Below, in pieces: positions 26,192-35,121 of a stretch of DNA of 64,000 bases; the first letter of the stretch is position 1, and each line of letters begins with the position of its first letter. The notes beneath the pieces were generated by a model. It was not told the origin of the DNA and made no database searches. It saw nothing but the letters and a program-made list of their open reading frames with translations. Both the position numbers and the translations under genes were made by a program. Source of the DNA: Janthinobacterium sp. TND4EL3 (GTDB lineage Bacteria; Pseudomonadota; Gammaproteobacteria; Burkholderiales; Burkholderiaceae_D); contig NZ_FTMV01000001.1 in assembly GCF_900156175.1 (NCBI RefSeq), positions 1 through 64,000 on the forward strand, written 5' to 3'.

Positions 26192-27112
26192 ATGAACCCT
26201 ATTACCAGTTTACCCAGGCAGGTCAAGATCGTCGAAGTGGGCCCGCGCGACGGCCTGCAAAACGAGAAGGAAACCATCAGCGCCGCCGTCAAGATCGAGC
26301 TGGTCGACCGCCTGACCCAGGCCGGCTTCGCCAATATCGAGGCGGCGTCCTTCGTCTCGCCGAAATGGGTGCCGCAGATGGCCACCAGCGCGGAAGTGAT
26401 GGAAAAGATCGCGCGCCGCCCGGGCACCATTTATTCGGCGCTGACGCCGAACATGCAGGGTTTCGATGCCGCTCTGGCGACAAAAGCCGATGAAGTGGTG
26501 ATCTTCGGTTCTGCGTCCGAGGCCTTCTCGCAAAAGAACATCAACTGCTCGATCGCCGAATCGATCGCCCGCTTCGAAGGCGTGGCGAAGGCGGCCAAGG
26601 AGCACGGCCTGCGCCTGCGCGGCAGCATCAGCTGCGCCTTCGGCTGCCCCTACCAGGGCGACGTGCCGCTCGACGCCGTGGCCGACGTGGTGGGCCGCAT
26701 GCGCGACCTCGGTTGCGACGAGATCGACATCGCCGACACCATCGGCGTGGCCACGCCAAGAAAGACGCAGGCGGTGATGGAGCGCGCGATTGCCGCTTTC
26801 CACGTGGGCGGCCTGTCCGGCCACTTCCACGACACCTACGGCCAGGCGTTGGCGAACATCTACGCCAGCCTGGAAACGGGCATTGCGATTTATCATTCGT
26901 CCGTCTCCGGCCTGGGCGGCTGCCCGTACGCCAAGGGCGCCACGGGCAACGTGGCCACCGAGGACGTGCTGTACATGATGCAGGGGCTGGGCATTGCCAC
27001 CGGCATCGACCTGGACCTGGTGGTCGACGCGGGCCAGTTCATCTCGCAGCAGCTGGGGCGCAAGGGGTCCAGCCGCGCCGGCAATGCCATCGCGGCGAAA
27101 CGCGCAGCTTAA
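26192..27112 (+). CDS. liuE: Hydroxymethylglutaryl-CoA lyase
   Basis: A 306-residue TIM-barrel enzyme that cleaves HMG-CoA to acetyl-CoA and acetoacetate, the last step of this pathway. Landmarks are VEVGPRDGLQNEK with the catalytic Arg-Asp pair, SCAFGCPYQGDV, the metal histidines in SGHFHDTYGQALAN and the flexible catalytic-cysteine loop SSVSGLGGCPYAKGATGN. ATG 26192 has AAGGA ahead of it; a longer in-frame reading from 26153 overlaps ghrA and lacks support. A strong terminator follows the stop directly. Confidence 0.95.
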   Translation: MNPITSLPRQVKIVEVGPRDGLQNEKETISAAVKIELVDRLTQAGFANIEAASFVSPKWVPQMATSAEVMEKIARRPGTIYSALTPNMQGFDAALATKADEVVIFGSASEAFSQKNINCSIAESIARFEGVAKAAKEHGLRLRGSISCAFGCPYQGDVPLDAVADVVGRMRDLGCDEIDIADTIGVATPRKTQAVMERAIAAFHVGGLSGHFHDTYGQALANIYASLETGIAIYHSSVSGLGGCPYAKGATGNVATEDVLYMMQGLGIATGIDLDLVVDAGQFISQQLGRKGSSRAGNAIAAKRAA

Positions 27113-27115
27113 ACG

Positions 27116-27138
27116 AAAGGGGCCGACGGCCCCTTTTT
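27116..27138 (+). terminator. Rho-independent terminator of the liu-bio cluster
   Basis: AAAGGGGCC (27116-27124), loop GAC and GGCCCCTTT (27128-27136) form a 9-bp stem that runs into TTTTT. It begins four bases after the liuE stop and closes the plus-strand gene run. Confidence 0.92.
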
Positions 27139-27182
27139 ACTGTCTGCCTTTGCTGCATGCAGCATGTACGCAAGACAGACGA

Positions 27183-27218
27183 AAAAAAACCCAAGAGTCG
27201 AAACTCTTGGGTTTTTTT
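27183..27218 (-). terminator. Bidirectional-looking terminator downstream of tRNA-Pro
   Basis: Arms of 16 nt (27183-27198 and 27203-27218, core ACCCAAGAGT / ACTCTTGGGT) with a CGAA loop are flanked by A7 on the left and T7 on the right. It can therefore end transcription on either strand. It lies 10 bases past the CCA end of tRNA-Pro on the minus strand and backs up the liuE terminator on the plus strand. Confidence 0.9.
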
Positions 27219-27227
27219 CTACAAATT

Positions 27228-27304
27228 TGGTCGGAGTACAAGGATTCGAACCTTGGACCCCCTGGTCCCAAACCAGGTGCGCTACCGGGCTGCGCCACAC
27301 TCCG
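27228..27304 (-). tRNA. tRNA-Pro (anticodon UGG), with encoded CCA
   Basis: The minus strand begins CGGAGTGTGGCGCAGCCCGG and ends ACTCCGACCA; it is 77 nt long and folds into a full cloverleaf. The anticodon arm is CCTGG-TTTGGGA-CCAGG, giving UGG. The T arm contains GGTTCGAATCC. It is a single-gene unit with its own promoter (27314-27342) and terminator (27183-27218). Confidence 0.97.
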
Positions 27305-27313
27305 AAGACCAAG

Positions 27314-27342
27314 ATAATACAGGCCGTATCGACTTCGGTCAA
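27314..27342 (-). promoter_or_regulatory. Promoter of tRNA-Pro
   Basis: The minus strand shows TTGACC (27337-27342), exactly 17 nt and TATTAT (27314-27319). The -10 ends nine bases before the mature tRNA 5' end, so the primary transcript should start at or within a few bases of the tRNA. Confidence 0.85.
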
Positions 27343-27469
27343 GGGTCAGGTGAAACTCTGTGTAAATTATTTACGCGCGGCACTGGGACTCATGTATTTT
27401 TCAAAACGATTGAAGTATGCGACACTGAGTTTGCAAGTTTTCCCGACACACATGAAGGCGACGACGGCA

Positions 27470-28099
27470 ATGGATTTCAGTATAGAAAGAAGCGGCGGCG
27501 GCCAGCCCATGCCGAATCGCCGCGGCATTGCGCTGGGCGTCGGCGTATCCTTGCTGCTGCATGGCGCCTTGATCTATCTGTGGCGTCATGTACAGCCGCC
27601 TGCGCCGCCGGACGCCGCGCCGCGCGTGGAATCGATTGCCGTATGGATACGCCCGCTGGCCGCCAAGCCTCCGCCGCCGCCCGTCGAGGTGGTCAAGCCG
27701 AAGCGGGAAGCCAAGCCCGTCAGCAAGCCGAAGCTGGCCACGGCCCGCGAAACACCGGCACCGGCGCCCAGCCCGCAAGCCATCACGGTCGCCCCGGCAT
27801 CACCGGCCACGCCGGCGGCCAGTCCCGATACCTTCAGGCAAGAAAGCCCGGAAACGCCGAAATTCGACATGGAAGCGGCCAAACGCACGGCGCGCAAGAT
27901 GGCGGGCGAGCGCGACCCGTCCAAGGTGGGCACGGCCGTGGGACAAATCCCCGACAAGCCGCTGCAAACGGAAACCCAGCTGGCGCGCAACATCGCGCAG
28001 GGCAAGCGCGGCGATTGCCGCACCGCCTATGCAGGGGCGGGCTTGCTGGCGCCCGTGCTGATGTTGCTCGACAAGAAGGATAGCGGTTGCAAGTGGTGA
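27470..28099 (+). CDS. Small proline-rich membrane-anchored protein, function unknown
   Basis: A 209-residue protein. A hydrophobic segment near the N terminus (ALGVGVSLLLHGALIYLW, about 19-36) is followed by a long linker rich in Pro, Ala and Lys (KPPPPPVEVVKPKREAKP). A short C-terminal region has two cysteines (GDCRTAYAGAGLLAPVLML ... SGCKW). The layout, one N-terminal helix then a periplasmic Pro-Lys linker, recalls the leader of TonB-family proteins, but no TonB C-terminal domain is present. Start is uncertain: 27470 has GAAGG 12 bases upstream, and 27452 is in frame. A longer frame runs back through tRNA-Pro and is rejected. It ends 9 bases before the next promoter. Confidence 0.6.
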   Translation: MDFSIERSGGGQPMPNRRGIALGVGVSLLLHGALIYLWRHVQPPAPPDAAPRVESIAVWIRPLAAKPPPPPVEVVKPKREAKPVSKPKLATARETPAPAPSPQAITVAPASPATPAASPDTFRQESPETPKFDMEAAKRTARKMAGERDPSKVGTAVGQIPDKPLQTETQLARNIAQGKRGDCRTAYAGAGLLAPVLMLLDKKDSGCKW

Positions 28100-28107
28100 T
28101 GAGCTGC

Positions 28108-28150
28108 TTGACTATACCCATATTGGGTACTAACATACCCAATATGGGTA
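28108..28150 (+). promoter_or_regulatory. Promoter overlapped by a large palindromic operator
   Basis: TTGACT (28108-28113), 17 nt and TAACAT (28131-28136) form a strong promoter. Two 15-bp sites, TACCCATATTGGGTA (28115-28129) and TACCCAATATGGGTA (28136-28150), are exact reverse complements of each other, and each is nearly palindromic itself. The first fills the spacer and the second covers the transcription start and the ATG at 28144. The expected start point coincides with the ATG, so the mRNA should be leaderless. Binding by the winged-HTH product of the gene would repress it. Confidence 0.75.
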
Positions 28151-28776
28151 CTTTCGCAGATACATTGTTTTCCAAGACACAGCAGCGCGTGCTGGCTTTG
28201 CTCTTTGGTCAGGCGCAACGGTCTTTCTATGCGAATGAAATCATCGCCTTCGCAGCCATCGGCTCAGGGGCCGTGCAACGCGAACTGGCCAAGCTGGTGA
28301 AATCGGCCCTGGTGACCGTCAAGAAAGTGGGCAACCAGAAGCATTACCAGGCGAATCACGATGCGCCGATCTTCGACGAGCTGCGCAGCATTGTGCTGAA
28401 AACCTTTGGCGTCGCCGATGTGCTGCGCGTGGCCCTGCAACCGTATTGGCAGGAAATCGACCTGGCCTTTGTGTACGGTTCGATGGCCAAGGGCACGGAA
28501 CAGGCGCACAGCGACATCGACCTGATGGTGATCGGCAGCATGGCATCGAATGCCCAGTTGCTGGCAGCGCTGCAGCCTGCGCAGCAGCAGCTGGGCCGCA
28601 GCATCAACCCTACCTTGTATACGCGGGAAGAATGGCGGCAAAGAATAGACGACGGCAAGTCGTTCGTCGTGCGCATCCTCGAACAGCCCAAGATTTTTGT
28701 CAAAGGCTCCAACGATGACCTCACCGAACTCACAGGCGCTGGCGAACCTGGCGCGCATCGGCCAGCTCAAGGCTGA
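28144..28776 (+). CDS. Winged-helix regulator fused to a MNT-type nucleotidyltransferase
   Basis: A 210-residue protein. Residues 1-75 form a winged helix-turn-helix (RSFYANEIIAFAAIGSGAVQRELAKL). Residues 95-200 form a minimal nucleotidyltransferase with a perfect GS-x10-DxD motif (GSMAKGTEQAHSDID, Gly112 to Asp126). Stand-alone MntA-type enzymes AMPylate a HEPN partner and act as antitoxins; here DNA binding is fused on. ATG 28144 lies inside the operator's right arm with no ribosome site, fitting a leaderless start; 28087 is in frame but would place 19 residues across the operator. It overlaps the HEPN-like gene by 62 bases. Confidence 0.85.
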   Translation: MGTFADTLFSKTQQRVLALLFGQAQRSFYANEIIAFAAIGSGAVQRELAKLVKSALVTVKKVGNQKHYQANHDAPIFDELRSIVLKTFGVADVLRVALQPYWQEIDLAFVYGSMAKGTEQAHSDIDLMVIGSMASNAQLLAALQPAQQQLGRSINPTLYTREEWRQRIDDGKSFVVRILEQPKIFVKGSNDDLTELTGAGEPGAHRPAQG

Positions 28777-29152
28777 GCCAGCGGACGCACGCGAACGCGC
28801 AGGCTTGCTGCGCTCGGCCACCGTGCGCCTGCGCGATGCCAGGCAGGTGATGCTGTCGCTGGAAAGCCGCTTCGACCTCGCGTATAACGCGGCACACGCC
28901 GCGGCCCTGTCTGCGCTGCGTCAACATGGTTATCGCAGCGACAACCGCTATCTCGTCTTTCAAAGCCTGGAACACACGCTGGGTTTCACGCCGCAGCAGT
29001 GGCTGCTATTCAATCAGGCGCACCGGAAGCGCAACCTGGCGGAATACGAGGGCGATCTCGATGTCACACAGGGTTTTGTCGACGAGTTGATCGAGCACGT
29101 GGAACAATTGCTTGCGGCGGCACAGGCACTCGATGTCCAGCCGCCGTCCTGA
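28715..29152 (+). CDS. HEPN-like protein, probable partner of the nucleotidyltransferase
   Basis: A 145-residue, mostly helical protein. The region HRKRNLAEYEGDLDV near residue 110 aligns with the R-x4-6-H site of HEPN ribonucleases and the tyrosine that MntA-type enzymes AMPylate, but the histidine appears absent (Ala or Glu at its place) while Arg and Tyr remain. The order nucleotidyltransferase then HEPN, with overlapping frames, is that of MNT-HEPN toxin-antitoxin pairs. ATG 28715 has AAAGG nine bases upstream; a TTG at 28697 is possible. It ends five bases from the convergent rsmI gene. Toxicity is not established by sequence. Confidence 0.65.
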   Translation: MTSPNSQALANLARIGQLKAEPADARERAGLLRSATVRLRDARQVMLSLESRFDLAYNAAHAAALSALRQHGYRSDNRYLVFQSLEHTLGFTPQQWLLFNQAHRKRNLAEYEGDLDVTQGFVDELIEHVEQLLAAAQALDVQPPS

Positions 29153-29157
29153 TCGCC

Positions 29158-30066
29158 TTATTCCTGCCCCTTCAACTGCAACGCCCGCTCATACAGGGCG
29201 TTTTTCTTGCGGCCCGTGATCTGCGCCGTCAGGTTCGCCGCCTGCTTGACGCTGCATTCGGCCAGCAGGATGTTGAGGATGCGTTCCGCTTCCACGTCTT
29301 CCGCGTCCTGCGCCTCGGTCGCGCCTTCGAGCAGGATGACGAATTCTCCCTTTTCGCGGTGCGCGTCGGCACGGATCCAGCTTTCCGCTTCGGACAGGGG
29401 GCAGCGGTGGATTTCCTCGAACAGTTTCGTCAGCTCGCGCGCAAACACCACCTGGCGCGTCGGCTCGAACGCTGCCGCCAGGGCCGTGGCGCAATCGAGG
29501 ATGCGGTGCGGCGCCTCGTAGAACACCATGGTCGCCGTCACGCCGCGCAAGCCGTGCAAGATGTTTTCGCGCTGCTTGGCCTTGGCCGGCAGGAAGCCGA
29601 CAAAGTAGAACTGGTCATTCAACAGGCCGCTGGCGGAAATGGCGGTGATGGCCGCCGACGGGCCGGGCAGGGGCAGCACGCGCAGTCCCGCCGCGCGCAC
29701 GGCGTCGACGATGCGCGCGCCGGGGTCGGAGACGGCGGGCGTGCCCGCGTCGGAAACGAGGGCGATGCGTTCGCCCGCGTGCAGGCGGGCAATCAGGGTT
29801 TCCGCCACTTCCCGTTCGTTATGTTGATGTGCCGCAATCAATGGCTTGTTCAGGCCAAAGCGCGTCATCAGGTGCGCCGTATTGCGCGTATCTTCACAGG
29901 CGACGGCGTCGGCAAGGCTCAGCAAGTGCAGCGCGCGCAGGCTGATATCGGTCACATTACCGATGGGCGTGGCCACTATATACAATGTTGCGATAGGATA
30001 GACCTGATGCGCGGCCTCTGTCATGATGGGCAGGCTGGCGATGGAACTGATTTCTTGTACGGTCAT
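29158..30066 (-). CDS. rsmI: 16S rRNA (cytidine1402-2'-O)-methyltransferase
   Basis: A 302-residue SAM-dependent methyltransferase that modifies C1402 in the ribosomal decoding centre. Family landmarks are LYIVATPIGNVTDISLRAL, CEDTRNTAHLM, VSDAGTPAVSDPG and LPGPSAAITAISASGL, followed by FVGFLPAKAKQR. The start at 30066 is only 12 bases from the divergent lpoA ATG and lacks a clear ribosome site; ATG 30024 is an alternative that trims 14 residues. It sits beside lpoA-yraN-diaA-dolP as in E. coli, where the order is also conserved. Confidence 0.94.
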   Translation of the reverse strand: MTVQEISSIASLPIMTEAAHQVYPIATLYIVATPIGNVTDISLRALHLLSLADAVACEDTRNTAHLMTRFGLNKPLIAAHQHNEREVAETLIARLHAGERIALVSDAGTPAVSDPGARIVDAVRAAGLRVLPLPGPSAAITAISASGLLNDQFYFVGFLPAKAKQRENILHGLRGVTATMVFYEAPHRILDCATALAAAFEPTRQVVFARELTKLFEEIHRCPLSEAESWIRADAHREKGEFVILLEGATEAQDAEDVEAERILNILLAECSVKQAANLTAQITGRKKNALYERALQLKGQE

Positions 30067-30078
30067 TTTGGAGGTTGA

Positions 30079-31434
30079 ATGCTTGCTAATAGTGTGAAGT
30101 TACTGCTTGTTTGTGCCGCGACCGGCATGCTGAGCGCTTGCAGCACGCCTTGCGACGCGCCCGGGCAATTGTGCGCGCCTATTGAATCTAACACAAGGCC
30201 GCTGCCGCCACCGAAGCCGCTGCCGCCTCCCGTGCCGCCGAAACCGCCCGCGCCCGAACCGGTGACGTTCGCCGTTGCCGTACCCGATATTACCGCGTAT
30301 GACGGCAACGGCGCGCCGCTGGCGCCCATCAGCACCAAGCCGGCCACCGGCACGCCGCAGGACATGCCGGCCGCCACGGCGCCGGCGCCGGCCGACGGCA
30401 ATGTCCACCACATCGGCCTGCTGCTGCCGCTGCGCTCGGAAACCCTGGGCCCGGCCGCCGAATTGCTGCGCGCCGGCTTCATGGCCGCGTATGAGCGCGA
30501 CCGCAGCGGCTTTGAAGTGACGGTGATCGATACGGGCGACGGCAGCACGGACGTGCTGAACAAGTTTGCGCAGGCGCAGGAAGAACAGGACATCGTCGTG
30601 GGGCCTTTGTCGCGCCCTGCCGTGACGGCCGTCGCGAACAGCGACCTGGTACGCAAGCCCACGGTCGCCCTGAACCACCCGGACAACCGCGGCGAGGCGC
30701 GCCTGCCGGCCAAGCTGCTGGTCATGGGCCTGTCGATCGAGGCGGAAGCGCGCCAGGTGGCCGCCTGGGCCGCCAGCGAGCAGCCGGGCGCCAGCGCGCT
30801 GATCCTGTCGGCCGGTTCGCCGTCGCAGCGCCGCACCAGCGCCGCCTTCAAGCAGGAATGGCTGCGCCAGGGCGGCAAGGTCGAGACGATGGACCTGACG
30901 GCCACGAACGGCTACCTCAGCGATGCGGAACTGGTGCAGCTGCGCGCGCGCCTGGCCGCGACGCCGCCGGGCCTGCTGTTTGCCGCGCTGGACGCCGACC
31001 AGGCGCGCCAGCTGCGCGTGGCCATCGGCAGCGATTTGCCCCTGTACGGCACCTCGTCCTTGAATCCCGGCGCCGGGCGCGGCGCGAGCGGCCCCGAACT
31101 TGACGGCGCGCGCCTGCTGGACCTGCCATGGCAGGTGCAGCGCGACCATCCGCAGGTGATGGTGTACCCGCAACCGCCGCAGCCCGGTGAACGCCGCCTG
31201 ACGGCCGACATGGAACGCCTGTACGCGCTGGGCATCGATGCCTTCCGCGTGGCGCGTGAACTGGCGCTGCGGCCCAATGCGCCTTTCACGCTCGACGGCG
31301 TAACGGGCCGCCTGGCCGTGCGCTTTGAGAAGGATCAAAGCGTGTTCGAACGGACGGAGCAGGCCGCCACCTACCAGCAGGGCGTGCTGGGCACCTGGCC
31401 ACCGGCCCCGCCGGCCGCGCCGCCGGTACAATAA
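30079..31434 (+). CDS. lpoA: Penicillin-binding protein activator, LpoA/LppC-type lipoprotein
   Basis: A 451-residue outer-membrane lipoprotein expected to stimulate a bifunctional PBP. A signal peptide ends in GMLSAC (Cys21). A proline-rich linker (PLPPPKPLPPPVPPKPPAPEP) follows, and the C-terminal part (about 110-445) is the LppC periplasmic-binding-like fold. It is shorter than E. coli LpoA because the N-terminal TPR-like domain is lacking. GGAGG sits six bases before the ATG, inside the 12-base gap to rsmI. It ends two bases before yraN. Confidence 0.87.
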   Translation: MLANSVKLLLVCAATGMLSACSTPCDAPGQLCAPIESNTRPLPPPKPLPPPVPPKPPAPEPVTFAVAVPDITAYDGNGAPLAPISTKPATGTPQDMPAATAPAPADGNVHHIGLLLPLRSETLGPAAELLRAGFMAAYERDRSGFEVTVIDTGDGSTDVLNKFAQAQEEQDIVVGPLSRPAVTAVANSDLVRKPTVALNHPDNRGEARLPAKLLVMGLSIEAEARQVAAWAASEQPGASALILSAGSPSQRRTSAAFKQEWLRQGGKVETMDLTATNGYLSDAELVQLRARLAATPPGLLFAALDADQARQLRVAIGSDLPLYGTSSLNPGAGRGASGPELDGARLLDLPWQVQRDHPQVMVYPQPPQPGERRLTADMERLYALGIDAFRVARELALRPNAPFTLDGVTGRLAVRFEKDQSVFERTEQAATYQQGVLGTWPPAPPAAPPVQ

Positions 31435-31436
31435 GG

Positions 31437-31799
31437 ATGGGCGCCATGCCGCCCTTCTGGAACAAACGGGAACAGGGACGGCAGGCGGAAGACGATGCGC
31501 TCGCGTATCTGCTGCTGCAAGGCCTGGTGCTGCTGGAACGCAACTATCTGTGCAAGGGCGGCGAGCTGGACCTGATCATGCGCGACGGCGCCGCCATCGT
31601 CTTCGTCGAAGTGCGGCAGCGCTCGGGCGCGGCCTACGGCGGCGCTCTGGCCAGCATCACGCCGGCCAAGCAGCGGCGCATGGTGGTGGCCGCGCAAACC
31701 TGGCTTGCCGGACAAAAACGCTTGCCGGCATGCCGCTTCGACGCCCTGTGCATCGACGCCGGGCGCATCAGCTGGCTGAAAAACATTCTGGATATGTAA
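31437..31799 (+). CDS. yraN: YraN / UPF0102 family endonuclease-like protein
   Basis: A 120-residue protein with a restriction-endonuclease-like fold. The segment ALAYLLLQGLVLLERNYLCKGGELDLIM followed by FVEVRQR supplies the G-E-x-D-L and (V)EVR residues of the predicted nuclease site. Its biological role is not settled. It starts two bases after lpoA; ATAAGGATG gives overlapping stop and ribosome site, and ATG 31446 (MPPFW) is an alternative start. The diaA gene follows after 57 bases. Confidence 0.88.
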   Translation: MGAMPPFWNKREQGRQAEDDALAYLLLQGLVLLERNYLCKGGELDLIMRDGAAIVFVEVRQRSGAAYGGALASITPAKQRRMVVAAQTWLAGQKRLPACRFDALCIDAGRISWLKNILDM

Positions 31800-33132
<1,333 letters not shown>

Positions 33133-33176
33133 GCGCCTCCGCCGTTTGACCTACGGCGCCAGACTGACGATGCGAC

Positions 33177-33182
33177 TATAAT
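33177..33182 (+). promoter_or_regulatory. -10 element (TATAAT) upstream of the TlpA-like gene
   Basis: A consensus TATAAT lies 35 bases before the ATG at 33218. No good -35 is found at 16-18 nt; TTGACC at 33146-33151 is 25 nt away. The call rests on the -10 alone. Confidence 0.4.
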
Positions 33183-33217
33183 GGCCGCATCGTTGCTCTA
33201 CTTAGTGAAACTTTGCC

Positions 33218-33739
33218 ATGTCAACTTCGCCTTCCGCAAGCAAGTCCTGGATCAAGCCAGCCCTGATCGCCGTCTTCGTGGCGGGCGTGGCGGCAGCCGG
33301 CTATCTGTCGCTGAACGACAAGCAAAGGGCGCCGGACGTAACGTTCCACGGCATCCATGGCGAGAAAATCACTTCAAGCAGCCTGCGCGGCAAGGTGGTG
33401 ATGGTCAATTTCTGGGCCACCTCGTGCACGACTTGCGTGGCGGAAATGCCGGAAATGATCGACACCTACAACAAGTACAAGGGGCAGGGACTGGAATTCG
33501 TGGCCGTGGCCATGAAATACGATCCGGCCAACTACGTGCTGAACTTCGCCGAAACGCGCCAGCTCCCGTTCAAGGTGGCGCTCGACGTGACGGGCGAGGC
33601 GGCCAAGGCCTACGGCGACGTGGCCCTCACGCCCACCACCTTCGTGCTCGACAAGCAGGGCAAGATCCTCAAGCGCTACGTGGGCAAGCCGGAATTTGCC
33701 GAACTGCATAAACTGCTCGAAACGGCCATCGCCGGCTGA
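33218..33739 (+). CDS. Membrane-anchored TlpA/ResA-like thioredoxin
   Basis: A 173-residue protein with one N-terminal helix (PALIAVFVAGVAAAGYLSL) and a periplasmic thioredoxin-like domain. The active site is WATSCTTCVAEMP, so the CxxC is CTTC, with cis-proline in ALTPTTFVLD. ResA and TlpA members reduce disulfides in apocytochromes or deliver reductant for copper sites. The Thr-Thr dipeptide is unusual compared with CPPC or CEPC and would tune redox potential. It begins 85 bases after dolP and may be transcribed separately. Confidence 0.88.
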   Translation: MSTSPSASKSWIKPALIAVFVAGVAAAGYLSLNDKQRAPDVTFHGIHGEKITSSSLRGKVVMVNFWATSCTTCVAEMPEMIDTYNKYKGQGLEFVAVAMKYDPANYVLNFAETRQLPFKVALDVTGEAAKAYGDVALTPTTFVLDKQGKILKRYVGKPEFAELHKLLETAIAG

Positions 33740-33766
33740 TCGAGTCCCCCGGTACCGCACAAAACC

Positions 33767-33796
33767 TTGTTGCTAAAGCTTGCCAACTTGTTATAA
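33767..33796 (+). promoter_or_regulatory. Candidate promoter of the ECF sigma/anti-sigma pair
   Basis: TTGTTG (33767-33772), an 18-nt spacer and TTATAA (33791-33796) lie 41 bases before the GTG start of the sigma gene. The match is to sigma70; a separate ECF-type autoregulatory promoter was not recognised. Confidence 0.45.
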
Positions 33797-33837
33797 CCTT
33801 CCCAGGCGTGATTCCATTCACCTTGTGAAGGCCAGCC

Positions 33838-34428
33838 GTGTCCCCAGCCGCTCAATCGCTCGACCCGCAGCAACTCAAAGCCTGGCTGCTTGCCACCGGG
33901 AACAAGGACGCCACGGCGTTCCGCCAGCTGTATAACTCCACCGCATCGAAACTGTTTGGCTTCGCGCTGCGTATATTGCATAAGCAAGAGCTCGCTGAAG
34001 AAGCCTTGCAAGAGGGGTTCGTCGCCATCTGGAACAACGCCGCCGCTTACCAGAGCCATCTGGCAGCGCCGATGACCTGGATGGCCACCATCGTGCGCAA
34101 CAAGGCGTTCGATGTGTTGCGGCGCAGCGACGATACCGTGGAAATCGATGCCGAACAGTTTGATAGCGAAGTCATGAATGCACTGCGGGATCCCCAGGCC
34201 ACGCCGATCGAATCGCTGCAGCTGAGCGGTGACGCCAAGGCGCTGGCGTTTTGCATGTCGGCCCTGGAAGGGCTGCACCGGCAGGTGGTGGCCCTGGCCT
34301 TCTATCACGACCTGTCGCACAGCGAAGTGGCGCAGCAGATGTCGCTGCCGATCGGCACCGTGAAGACGTGGATACGCCGCAGCCTGGAACGGCTGCGCAC
34401 GTGCCTGGCGAAACGGGAGGCATCATGA
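33838..34428 (+). CDS. ECF-type sigma-70 factor
   Basis: A 196-residue sigma factor. Region 2 covers about 25-95 (FRQLYNSTASKLFGFALRIL then EEALQEGFVAIWNNAAAYQ), and region 4 covers about 140-190 (LEGLHRQVVALAFYHDLSHSEVAQQMSLPIGTVKTWIRRSLERL). The start is GTG with GAAGG upstream. The stop overlaps the anti-sigma gene as ATGA. The partner's RskA-like form suggests a SigK-type envelope-stress regulator; the target regulon cannot be read from this window. Confidence 0.93.
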   Translation: MSPAAQSLDPQQLKAWLLATGNKDATAFRQLYNSTASKLFGFALRILHKQELAEEALQEGFVAIWNNAAAYQSHLAAPMTWMATIVRNKAFDVLRRSDDTVEIDAEQFDSEVMNALRDPQATPIESLQLSGDAKALAFCMSALEGLHRQVVALAFYHDLSHSEVAQQMSLPIGTVKTWIRRSLERLRTCLAKREAS

Positions 34429-35120
34429 ATATCCGCGGCAATGACGCACTGCGCCAGAAACTGGCGTCCGAATACGTGCTGGGCACCCTGAAAGGGGGCG
34501 CGCGGCGGCGTTTCGAAGGCTGGCTGCACAACGACGCCGATTTGCGCAATATCACGGCCGAATGGCGCCAGCGCCTGGAACCGATGGCGGAATTCGCCAC
34601 GCCCGTGGCGCCGCCCAAGCGCGTGTGGCAGCAGATCGAGCAGCGCCTGCACCTGGCGCCGCAGGGCGGCTGGTCCTTGTTCGGCGATGCGCTGTCGTTC
34701 TGGCGTGGCCTGGGCATGGCGTCGAGCGCCATCGCCGCGCTGCTGGTGATCGTCTTGGCCACGCGCGTGATGGAGGCGCCGCAGATCAGCTATGTGGCCA
34801 GCCTGACGGACGAGAAGGCGCAAACGGCATTGCTGCTGACGGCCGACAGCCGCCACGGCGCGCTCGAAGTGCGCATGGTGGCCAACGCGCCCGTGCCGGC
34901 CGACCGCGACCTGGAACTGTGGGCCGTGCCGAAGAGCGGCAACCCGCGCTCCCTGGGTTTACTGGCCGACAAGGGCAATATAAAACTGGCCCTGTCCCGG
35001 CGCGCCCTCGGCAACGACGTGGCCTTGCTGGCCGTTACCCTGGAGCCGAAAGGCGGTTCGCCGAATCCGAATGGACCGACGGGACCGGTTCTCTACAAGG
35101 GTAACTGGGTGAAAATGTGA
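34425..35120 (+). CDS. Anti-sigma factor, RskA-like, single membrane span
   Basis: A 231-residue protein. The cytoplasmic N terminus (ALRQKLASEYVLGTLKGGARRRFEGWL) is the anti-sigma segment that clamps the sigma factor. One membrane helix (GMASSAIAALLVIVLATRVM) lies near residue 105, and the periplasmic part ends in an RskA domain (DRDLELWAVPKSGNPRSLGLL). The ATG overlaps the sigma stop, so the two are made together. A 121-bp structured repeat begins two bases after its stop. Confidence 0.9.
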   Translation: MNIRGNDALRQKLASEYVLGTLKGGARRRFEGWLHNDADLRNITAEWRQRLEPMAEFATPVAPPKRVWQQIEQRLHLAPQGGWSLFGDALSFWRGLGMASSAIAALLVIVLATRVMEAPQISYVASLTDEKAQTALLLTADSRHGALEVRMVANAPVPADRDLELWAVPKSGNPRSLGLLADKGNIKLALSRRALGNDVALLAVTLEPKGGSPNPNGPTGPVLYKGNWVKM

Positions 35121-35121
35121 T

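Noticed and set aside
27164..27469. Upstream extension of the proline-rich protein
   Set aside because: The extra 102 codons translate the terminator hairpin and the antisense of tRNA-Pro.
26713..28083. A 456-codon plus-strand frame running from liuE through tRNA-Pro into the proline-rich gene
   Set aside because: It crosses a strong terminator, a tRNA and two real genes in another frame, so it cannot be a single gene.
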